Source: Comamonadaceae bacterium
GTDB lineage: Bacteria > Pseudomonadota > Gammaproteobacteria > Burkholderiales > Burkholderiaceae_C
DNA length: 7,649 nt
Assembly (NCBI GenBank): GCA_027490555.1
Contig: JAIXXW010000256.1
Coordinates: forward strand, 1-7,649
Direction of reading: 5' to 3'
Shown here: positions 1-5,502 of the stretch, in pieces
How the letters are laid out: every line of letters starts with the position of its first letter
Position numbering within the stretch: position 1 is the stretch's first letter
Translations under genes and position numbers: made by a program
Notes under the pieces: generated by a model
Databases searched by the model: none
The model's input: the letters and a program-made list of their open reading frames with translations, nothing else
What the model was told of the DNA's origin: nothing

Positions 1-3000
1 ACGGTGGTGGACGCGTATTTGTCGCCCATCCTGCGCCGCTATGTGGACCAGGTGGCCAGCGAGATGCCGGGCGTGAAGCTGATGTTCATGCAGTCCTCCG
101 GTGGCCTCACCGACGCCCAGGTGTTTGCGGGCAAGGACGCGATCCTGAGCGGCCCGGCCGGCGGCATCGTGGGCATGGCCCGCACCGCGCAGCTGGCGGG
201 GCACGACAAGGTGATCGGCTTTGACATGGGCGGCACCTCGACCGATGTGTCTCACTTTGCCGGGCATTTCGAGCGCGAGTTTGAAACCCAGGTGGCCGGG
301 GTGCGCATGCGGGCCCCGATGATGAGCATCCACACCGTGGCGGCCGGCGGCGGTTCGCTGCTGGCCTTTGACGGTGCGCGTTTCCGGGTGGGGCCCCAAA
401 GTGCGGGTGCCAACCCGGGCCCGGCCAGTTACCGGCGCGGCGGTCCATTGGCCGTGACCGATGCCAATGTGATGGTGGGCAAGGTCCAGCCCCGGTTTTT
501 CCCATCGGTTTTCGGGCCGGATGCCCGCCAGCCCCTGGACGCCGAGGTGGTGCGGGCGCACTTTGGAAAAATGGCCGAGCAGACGGGCCGTGCGCCCGAG
601 GATGTGGCGCATGGCTTCATCCAGATCGCGGTGCAGCAGATGGCCAATGCGATCAAGAAAATTTCGGTCGCGCGCGGTTATGACGTGACGCGCTACACCC
701 TGCAGTGCTTTGGTGGCGCAGGCGGGCAGCACGCCTGTCTGGTGGCCGATGCCCTGGGCATGACGCAGGTGCTGGTGCACCCGCTGGCGGGCGTGCTCTC
801 GGCCTATGGCATGGGCCTGGCCGACCAGAACGTGATGCGCGAGGAAAGCATCGAGCGGCGCTTGGAGGCCGCGGCCATGCCGTGGATGGCCGAGCGCTTG
901 CAAGCCTTGGGGGCCGCCACGCGTGCCGCCTTGGGCGCGCAAATGGGTGGACACGCCGCCAGTGCCGATCGCATCGAACTGCGCCAACGCGTGCATTTGC
1001 GCTACGAGGGCACCGACTCGGCGCTGGTGGTGCCCTGGGGCGATCAGGCCCAACTGGTGGCCGCATTCGAAGCGGCTTACCGCCAGCGCTTTGCCTTTTT
1101 GATGCAGGGCAAGGCCCTGGTGGTCGAGGCGGTGTCGGTCGAGGCCGTCTTGCCCGGCGATGCCCCCGCTGAGCGGGTCCATGCCCTGCACCCGCCGCGC
1201 GAGGTGCCGCGCCGCGACACGGTGCGTGTGTATGCAGACAACGCCGCTGGGCAAGCCCAGTGGCAAGACGCGGCGCTGGTGGTGCGCGAGGACCTGCGCC
1301 CTGGCGACGTGATCGATGGCCCGGCCATCATCGCCGAGCAAAATGCCACCACCGTGGTGGAGGCGGGCTGGCAGGCGCGCCTGACGGCGCTGGACCATTT
1401 GCTGCTGGTGCGGGTGCAGGCCAGGGCGGTGCGGCACGCGGCCGGCACACAGGCCGACCCGGTGCTCTTGGAGGTGTTCAACAACCTGTTCATGAACATC
1501 GCCGAGCAAATGGGCCTGCAGCTGCAGAACACGGCCTATTCGGTCAACATCAAGGAGCGGCTGGACTTTTCTTGTGCCCTGTTCAGTGCCGAAGGGCAGC
1601 TGATCGCCAACGCGCCGCACATGCCGGTGCACCTGGGCTCCATGGGCGAGAGCATCCAGACCGTGATCCAGGAGAACCGGGGCCGCATGCAGCCGGGCGA
1701 TGTGTTCGTGCTGAACGACCCTTACCACGGCGGCACGCATTTGCCCGACATCACCGTGATCACCCCGGTGTACCTGGAGGGCCATGCAGCGCCCGTCTTT
1801 TATGTCGGCTCGCGTGGGCACCACGCCGATGTGGGCGGCCTCACGCCGGGCTCCATGCCACCGTTTTCCACCCGCATCGAAGAAGAGGGCGTGCAGATCA
1901 ACAACGTCAAACTGGTCGAGGCGGGCCAGCTGCGAGAAGCCGAGATGGTGGCCCTGCTGCAAAGCGGCGAATACCCCTCGCGCAACCCGGCGCAGAACAT
2001 GGCCGATCTGAAAGCGCAGATCGCCGCCAATGAAAAAGGGGTGCAGGAGCTGCGCCGCATGGTGGACCAGTTTGGACTGGATGTGGTGCAGGCCTACATG
2101 CGCCATGTGCAGGACAACGCCGAAGAATCGGTGCGCCGGGTCATCACCCGCCTGAAGGACGGCCGCTTCACCTTGCCGCTGGACAATGGCGCGCAGATCC
2201 AGGTGGCCGTGCGGGTGGATGCGGCGCAGCGCACGGCCGAGATCGACTTCACGGGCACCAGCGCGCAGTTGACCAACAACTTCAATGCGCCCCGGGCGGT
2301 CTGCATGGCGGCGGTGCTGTACGTGTTCCGCAGCCTGGTGCAGGACGACATCCCGCTGAACGCGGGTTGCCTCAAGCCCCTGAAGGTCATCATCCCGCAA
2401 GGCTCCATGCTCAACCCCAACCCGCCGGCATCGGTGGTGGCGGGCAATGTGGAAACCTCCACCTGCATCACCAACGCCCTGTTCGGTGCCCTCGGGGTGA
2501 TGGCGGGCAGCCAGCCGACCATGAACAACTTCACCTTTGGCAATGCGCGGGTGCAGTACTACGAGACCATCTCGGGCGGCAGCGGTGCCGGGGGGCTCTA
2601 CGACGCGCAAGGCGATGGGGTGGGCGGTTTTGACGGCACCTCGGTGGTGCAGACGCACATGACCAATTCGCGCCTGACCGACCCGGAGGTGCTGGAGTTC
2701 CGCTTCCCGGTGCGCCTGGAAAGCTACGCCATCCGTCAGGGCTCGGGCGGCGCAGGGCGCTGGCGGGGTGGCGACGGTGGCGTGCGCCGGGTGCGCTTTT
2801 TGGAGCCGATGACGGCAGGGATTTTGTCCAACGGCCGGGTGCATCCGGCCTTTGGCATGGCCGGTGGCCACAACGGCTTGCCCGGCATCAACCGGGTGGT
2901 GCGCGCCGATGGCTCGGTGGAAGAATTGGCCCACATTGGCCAGGTTGAGATGCGGGCCGGCGATGTGTTCGAGGTCCACACCCCTGGCGGGGGCGGGTTC

Positions 3001-3012
3001 GGCCAGGCCTGA
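1..3012 (+). CDS. Fused hydantoinase A/B protein, probable ATP-dependent 5-oxoprolinase (5'-partial)
   Basis: The reading frame is open from base 1 and ends at TGA 3010-3012, so the true start lies outside the window. A GTG at base 4 is in frame but is only an internal Val. The 1003 visible codons hold the end of a hydantoinase A/oxoprolinase ATPase domain: SGPAGG at residues 50-55, the nucleotide-binding DMGGTSTDVS at 75-84, and FGGAGGQH at 237-244. A C-terminal HyuA-type region follows, then a complete HyuB domain from about residue 486. HyuB shows the metal-site-like motifs NDPYHGGTHLPD (572-583) and GHHADVGG (606-613) and the usual glycine-rich end (TPGGGGFG). The A+B fusion in one chain of roughly 1200 residues is the 5-oxoprolinase layout: ATP-dependent opening of 5-oxo-L-proline to glutamate in the cytosol. 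About 200 N-terminal residues are missing because of the window edge. An N-methylhydantoinase or another cyclic-amide hydrolase is possible, since substrate cannot be read from these motifs. Confidence 0.9.
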   Translation, partial: TVVDAYLSPILRRYVDQVASEMPGVKLMFMQSSGGLTDAQVFAGKDAILSGPAGGIVGMARTAQLAGHDKVIGFDMGGTSTDVSHFAGHFEREFETQVAGVRMRAPMMSIHTVAAGGGSLLAFDGARFRVGPQSAGANPGPASYRRGGPLAVTDANVMVGKVQPRFFPSVFGPDARQPLDAEVVRAHFGKMAEQTGRAPEDVAHGFIQIAVQQMANAIKKISVARGYDVTRYTLQCFGGAGGQHACLVADALGMTQVLVHPLAGVLSAYGMGLADQNVMREESIERRLEAAAMPWMAERLQALGAATRAALGAQMGGHAASADRIELRQRVHLRYEGTDSALVVPWGDQAQLVAAFEAAYRQRFAFLMQGKALVVEAVSVEAVLPGDAPAERVHALHPPREVPRRDTVRVYADNAAGQAQWQDAALVVREDLRPGDVIDGPAIIAEQNATTVVEAGWQARLTALDHLLLVRVQARAVRHAAGTQADPVLLEVFNNLFMNIAEQMGLQLQNTAYSVNIKERLDFSCALFSAEGQLIANAPHMPVHLGSMGESIQTVIQENRGRMQPGDVFVLNDPYHGGTHLPDITVITPVYLEGHAAPVFYVGSRGHHADVGGLTPGSMPPFSTRIEEEGVQINNVKLVEAGQLREAEMVALLQSGEYPSRNPAQNMADLKAQIAANEKGVQELRRMVDQFGLDVVQAYMRHVQDNAEESVRRVITRLKDGRFTLPLDNGAQIQVAVRVDAAQRTAEIDFTGTSAQLTNNFNAPRAVCMAAVLYVFRSLVQDDIPLNAGCLKPLKVIIPQGSMLNPNPPASVVAGNVETSTCITNALFGALGVMAGSQPTMNNFTFGNARVQYYETISGGSGAGGLYDAQGDGVGGFDGTSVVQTHMTNSRLTDPEVLEFRFPVRLESYAIRQGSGGAGRWRGGDGGVRRVRFLEPMTAGILSNGRVHPAFGMAGGHNGLPGINRVVRADGSVEELAHIGQVEMRAGDVFEVHTPGGGGFGQA

Positions 3013-3026
3013 GCCGACCCGACAGG

Positions 3027-3055
3027 GGGGAGGGCAGGCCGGCCTGCCAAGCCCC
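3027..3055. terminator. GC-rich palindromic hairpin between convergent genes, possible terminator
   Basis: A perfect 16-base palindrome (GGCAGGCCGGCCTGCC, 3033-3048) sits in the 57-base gap between the convergent hydantoinase and comEA-like genes. It can be extended through a small internal loop by GGGG (3027-3030) pairing with CCCC (3052-3055). Its position suits transcript ends for both strands. There is no T-tract on either side, so it is not a classical intrinsic terminator. It may act as a Rho-linked pause or a 3'-end stabiliser. Confidence 0.4.
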
Positions 3056-3069
3056 GTGCAGCGTGGGCA

Positions 3070-3405
3070 TCACGGGGGAGCGGCCGCAGGCTGGGCGCCT
3101 GACCCGCCGGCGGGCCGGCTTGCCGCTGCCGGGGCGCTGTAGGCCCGCCCGTGCACCCGCACGCCCTGGTCCGACAGGCTTTGCGCCTTGTGCGGGCCCA
3201 GGCCCTTGACGCGGCGGGTGGCATCCTCCCAGTCCTTGAAAGGCATTTTTTGGCGCTCGTGCATGAGCGCCTGGGTGAGGGCGGGGCCGACGCCTTGCAG
3301 CGCGTCGAGTTCGATTTCCTTGGCTTGGTTCAAGTCCAGGGGCTGCGCCCAGCTCAGGCCGGCCCAGCTCCAAACCAAGAGGGATGTGGCGATGGTCTTG
3401 CGCAT
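3070..3405 (-). CDS. Exported ComEA-like helix-hairpin-helix protein
   Basis: This is a 111-residue protein. Residues 1-20 form a signal peptide (MRK, a hydrophobic run, then LSWA with cleavage likely before QP). Residues 26-78 hold a tandem helix-hairpin-helix unit, with hairpins LQGVGPAL (36-43) and VKGLGPHK (66-73). The family (ComEA/PF12836 type) binds double-stranded DNA without sequence preference; in competent bacteria ComEA acts in the periplasm to pull in DNA. Many Burkholderiales carry such small proteins without proof of a competence role, so function here is inference. The ATG at 3405 is preferred over one at 3432 because AGGGAG lies 7 bases upstream and the signal peptide then starts cleanly. 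Residues from about 90 on are Ala/Pro/Gly-rich and probably disordered. It lies 115 bases downstream of lapB on the same strand and converges on the hydantoinase gene. Confidence 0.85.
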   Translation of the reverse strand: MRKTIATSLLVWSWAGLSWAQPLDLNQAKEIELDALQGVGPALTQALMHERQKMPFKDWEDATRRVKGLGPHKAQSLSDQGVRVHGRAYSAPAAASRPAGGSGAQPAAAPP

Positions 3406-3412
3406 GTCCTGG

Positions 3413-3418
3413 CTCCCT
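3413..3418 (-). promoter_or_regulatory. Ribosome binding site of the comEA-like gene
   Basis: On the minus strand this reads AGGGAG, 7 bases before the ATG at 3405. The alternative upstream ATG at 3432 has no comparable site, so this decides the start. Confidence 0.7.
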
Positions 3419-3451
3419 GGGGTGGCTGCCATCTGGGGCAGCAGGGCCCAT

Positions 3452-3503
3452 TGTCAACAGCGCCACTCGCGAGGAGCAGGGTGGATACCCTGATTTTTTT
3501 AAA
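3452..3503 (-). promoter_or_regulatory. Candidate promoter elements for the comEA-like gene (weak)
   Basis: Two incomplete signals are present in the lapB–comEA gap. TGA-TTTAAA on the minus strand (hexamer at 3498-3503) resembles an extended -10 box but lacks a recognisable -35. A perfect TTGACA -35 hexamer lies at 3452-3457, but 16-18 bases further on there is only GC-rich sequence with no -10. The first would start transcription about 85 bases before the ATG. Neither is convincing alone, and the gene may instead be read through from lapB. Confidence 0.25.
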
Positions 3504-3519
3504 TCAAAAGGATTGATTT
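3491..3519. repeat. AT-rich three-arm inverted repeat with a near-consensus IHF site
   Basis: On the plus strand three arms follow each other: TGATTT (3491-3496), AAATCA (3501-3506) and TGATTT (3514-3519). The middle arm can pair with the left one (6-bp stem, TTTT loop) or with the right one (AAATCAA/TTGATTT, 7 bp, 5-base loop), so the two hairpins exclude each other. On the minus strand 3518 to 3506 reads AATCAA-TCCT-TTT, which matches the IHF consensus WATCAANNNNTTR except for the last base. It is a strikingly AT-rich island in GC-rich DNA, just after the lapB stop. It may be a regulatory site upstream of the comEA-like gene or a transcript-end structure for lapB. No T-tract follows the hairpin on the minus strand. 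Confidence 0.5.
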
Positions 3520-3520
3520 C

Positions 3521-4690
3521 TCAGATTTCTTCCACCCGTCTGGGTGGGTAGCTGTCCCAGGCCTGGCAACCGGGACAGTGCCAAAAATGCTCCCGGGCTT
3601 CGAAACCGCAAGCGGCGCAGCGGTACCTGGCCAGGGGTTTGGTGGCGTGTTCGAGCGCTTTTTGCACCGCCTCTGGCAAGCCGGACGGACCCGCTCCGCC
3701 ACGGGCCAGCCAACGGCTGGCCGCCGTCAAGGACGGGTGGTTTTGCAGGTGGCCCAGATAGCGCTGCAAAGCCGCTTGGTCGGGGTCCGTGGGCCCAGGC
3801 CCGGGCTGTGGCGGCAGGGCCGTGATGGCGTTCAGCACATCGATGCAGGGCTGCTTTTGGTAATGCGCCTCGAGCAAACGGGCGGCCTCGGGGACCCTGT
3901 CGCAGGCTTGGGCGGCCATGACCAGGGTCGCTGCCGCCAAGGGGGCAGCGCTGTCATGGCGCTCGAACAAAACCGACAAAGTCTCGAAGGCCTGGCGGAA
4001 CTGGCCCTGGCTCAGCTGCAGTTGTCCCAGCAAAATCCGGGGGCGGGCCGCCTGGGGCTGATCCTGCAGGCTGGTGTGCAGCAAGCGGGCCGCTGCTTCG
4101 GCGTCTCCTTTTTGGACCCACTCCCTGGCTTGCTCGCATTGGTAGTGCGCCATGCGGACCCCGAAATCCACTTCGCCCGATTTTTCCAACAGGCGCGCCA
4201 CGGCCGCGGCCTCGGACCATTCCCGGGAGCGTTCGTAGATGGCCATGCGCGCCAGCCGGGCCTGGCCTTCGTACGAGGTGCCCTCGAGCTTGCGCAGGGC
4301 CTCTTCGGCGCGGTCGAGCAAGCCCGCTTTCAGATAATCCAGCGCCAGGCCATGCTGGGCCCTTTGCCGGTCCGCCTGGCTCAGGTCGGCACGGGACAAG
4401 AGGTGCTCATGCACCCGGACGGCGCGGTCGTATTCGCCGCGACGCCGAAACAGATTGCCCAGCGCAAAATGCAGCTCCGAGGTGTCGGGGTCGTTTTGCA
4501 CCGCCTCGATGAAGGCATCGATCGCCTGGTCTTGCTGCTCGTTGAGCAGGTAATTCAGGCCTTTGAAATAGGCGCGTGGTGCCTGCCGGTTGGCCAGGCG
4601 CATCTGGCGCAAATCCAGCCGGGACGCCACCCAGCCCAAGGCAAATGCGGTGGGCAGGCCCAGCAAGATCCAGGTCAGGTCAAATTCCAC
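3521..4690 (-). CDS. lapB: LapB, TPR and rubredoxin-like lipopolysaccharide assembly protein
   Basis: This 389-residue protein has, to my knowledge, the same length as E. coli LapB (YciM). It has one N-terminal membrane helix (residues about 5-23), a long run of TPR helices (about 37-330) and a C-terminal rubredoxin-like metal site CxxC...CxxC with Cys 358, 361, 372 and 375, followed by a Trp as in the family. LapB sits at the inner membrane facing the cytoplasm, where in E. coli it works with FtsH to control LpxC breakdown and so balances LPS with phospholipid. The frame is open up to 4822, but the upstream 44 codons are Arg/Pro-rich shadow of lapA. The GTG at 4690 gives the conserved (M)EFDLTWILL start and has GGAG 7 bases ahead. 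It overlaps the end of lapA by 11 bases, so the two are probably translationally coupled. Confidence 0.95.
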   Translation of the reverse strand: MEFDLTWILLGLPTAFALGWVASRLDLRQMRLANRQAPRAYFKGLNYLLNEQQDQAIDAFIEAVQNDPDTSELHFALGNLFRRRGEYDRAVRVHEHLLSRADLSQADRQRAQHGLALDYLKAGLLDRAEEALRKLEGTSYEGQARLARMAIYERSREWSEAAAVARLLEKSGEVDFGVRMAHYQCEQAREWVQKGDAEAAARLLHTSLQDQPQAARPRILLGQLQLSQGQFRQAFETLSVLFERHDSAAPLAAATLVMAAQACDRVPEAARLLEAHYQKQPCIDVLNAITALPPQPGPGPTDPDQAALQRYLGHLQNHPSLTAASRWLARGGAGPSGLPEAVQKALEHATKPLARYRCAACGFEAREHFWHCPGCQAWDSYPPRRVEEI

Positions 4691-4988
4691 GCGGCATCTC
4701 CGGGGCGGTCGAGGGCGTTGGCGGGGTCGCCGGGCTGGCTGCGGCCGCAGGCTGGCTTTGCTTGACGGCCTGGCGTTCACGCCACCAGCGGGGCACCATC
4801 CCCAACACACCGACCACCACACCCAGGGTGAAGGCGGACAAGACCACCAGCACCGTCGGCGCAGACCAGTAGGTGCTGAAAAAGAAGTTCACACGGGTTT
4901 CTTGCTGGTTGTTCAGCGCAAAGGCGAACAGGGTGAAGAAAACAGCCGCCTTCAGTAGCCATTGAAGCAGCCGGAGCAGACGTTTCAT
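4680..4988 (-). CDS. lapA: LapA, small inner-membrane lipopolysaccharide assembly protein
   Basis: This 102-residue protein belongs to the LapA (DUF1049) family. A short basic N-terminus (MKRLLR) leads into a first membrane helix (about 9-26). A loop with the family-typical NNQQETRVNFFF stretch follows, then a second helix (about 45-66). The family's GxxxG-like Val/Gly-rich second helix is visible (LGVVVGVLG). From residue 76 to the end it is Ala/Pro/Thr-rich with no predicted structure. LapA partners LapB in the inner membrane in control of LPS synthesis. The ATG at 4988 has a GAGG core 7 bases upstream. The gene follows ihfB after 77 bases and overlaps lapB by 11 bases, so lapA and lapB form one transcriptional unit. 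The Pro-rich tail is partly forced by the overlap, since it encodes the lapB ribosome binding site and start. Confidence 0.93.
   Translation of the reverse strand: MKRLLRLLQWLLKAAVFFTLFAFALNNQQETRVNFFFSTYWSAPTVLVVLSAFTLGVVVGVLGMVPRWWRERQAVKQSQPAAAASPATPPTPSTAPEMPRGI
4698..4701 (-). promoter_or_regulatory. Ribosome binding site of lapB inside lapA
   Basis: GGAG on the minus strand lies 7 bases before the GTG at 4690. It lies within the last codons of lapA and supports the GTG start over any upstream codon. Confidence 0.65.
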
Positions 4989-5012
4989 GGTGTGGCCTCG
5001 GGAGATGAAACC

Positions 5013-5018
5013 ATTCTA
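5013..5018 (-). promoter_or_regulatory. TAGAAT, possible -10 box in the ihfB–lapA gap
   Basis: The 77-base gap 4989-5065 contains TAGAAT on the minus strand, five of six bases of the -10 consensus, about 25 bases before the lapA ATG. No -35 hexamer is found 16-18 bases upstream. The nearest similar word (TTTGCA, 5043-5048) is too far away. I found no clear sigma-32 heat-shock promoter pattern either. An internal lapAB promoter is possible but not shown. Confidence 0.25.
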
Positions 5019-5065
5019 ACGGCGCGAAGCCGCTCCCAGGGCTGCAAAGGCCAGGCCAGGGGGCA

Positions 5066-5386
5066 TCATGCCTTGGGTTTGGCCGCGGGCGCGGTCTGGC
5101 CCGCTGCGCTGGCGTCCACGGCTTCGCGCAGGGCTTTGCCGGGTTTGAAATGGGGTACCCGTTTTTCGGGGATTTGCACGCTCTCGCCCGAACGCGGGTT
5201 GCGGCCGATGCGGGGGGGGCGGCGGTTGATCGAAAAACTGCCGAAGCCGCGAATCTCGATGCGATGACCCTTGGCCAGCGCGTCGCTCATGGCGTCGAGC
5301 ACCGTCTTGACGGCCAATTCGGCGTCACGGTGGGTGAGCTGAGCAAAGCGTGCCGCGAGTTCTTCAACCAGATCGGAGCGGGTCAT
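5066..5386 (-). CDS. ihfB: Integration host factor beta subunit
   Basis: This 106-residue DNA-bending protein of the HU/IHF family pairs with IhfA to form IHF, which binds WATCAANNNNTTR-type sites in the nucleoid and bends them sharply. The start MTRSDLVEEL and the RIEIRGFGSF stretch (42-51) are typical of the beta subunit rather than HU. Glu44 and Arg46, which make base-specific contacts in E. coli IHF, are both present. The DNA-intercalating arm is GRNPRSGE (61-68) with its conserved proline. PHFKPGK (78-84) closes the core. The last 15 or so residues (Ala/Pro/Lys) extend beyond the E. coli protein, which is common in betaproteobacteria. The frame stays open upstream to 5473, but the ATG at 5386 has AAGGTG 5 bases ahead and matches the family start. 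It lies downstream of rpsA, as in E. coli, but behind a strong terminator. Confidence 0.96.
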   Translation of the reverse strand: MTRSDLVEELAARFAQLTHRDAELAVKTVLDAMSDALAKGHRIEIRGFGSFSINRRPPRIGRNPRSGESVQIPEKRVPHFKPGKALREAVDASAAGQTAPAAKPKA

Positions 5387-5437
5387 GTCTTCACCTTCTT
5401 GGGGTCGTGGGGCTTGACGCGTTTGCCTGCCCGTCTG

Positions 5438-5469
5438 AAAAAAGCCTGCCCCCGTGACAGGGGCAGGCT
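5438..5469 (-). terminator. Intrinsic terminator of rpsA
   Basis: On the minus strand AGCCTGCCCC (5469-5460) pairs perfectly with GGGGCAGGCT (5452-5443) across a 7-base loop. It runs straight into a six-T tract (5443-5438). It begins 33 bases after the rpsA stop and ends 51 bases before the ihfB start. A perfect 10-bp GC stem followed by T's is the textbook form. Confidence 0.93.
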
Positions 5470-5502
5470 CCATCGACAGCCAGCGTCTTCAGACCAGGCT
5501 GA

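Noticed and set aside
1..3012. Apparent N-terminal truncation of the hydantoinase/oxoprolinase
   Set aside because: The frame is open at base 1. The missing part is due to the window edge, not a broken gene.
3103..3114. Perfect 12-base GC palindrome CCCGCCGGCGGG
   Set aside because: It lies within the coding tail of the comEA-like gene and is explained by Gly/Pro/Ala codons. Such words are frequent in high-GC DNA.
2888..3466. Long minus-strand frame across the comEA-like gene and the hydantoinase end
   Set aside because: It is Arg/Pro-rich with no domain and overlaps the comEA-like gene in another frame. The signal peptide and helix-hairpin-helix motifs favour that gene instead.
3578..4765. 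395-codon open frame on the plus strand, antisense to lapB
   Set aside because: It lies opposite a complete LapB with family length and metal site. Long antisense frames are expected in such GC-rich coding DNA.
4691..4822. N-terminal extension of lapB by 44 codons
   Set aside because: The extra residues are Arg/Pro-rich and overlap lapA. The GTG at 4690 has a ribosome binding site and gives the family's usual length.
5387..5473. N-terminal extension of ihfB by 29 codons
   Set aside because: It would run through the rpsA terminator hairpin. The ATG at 5386 matches the conserved IHF-beta start and has a good ribosome binding site.
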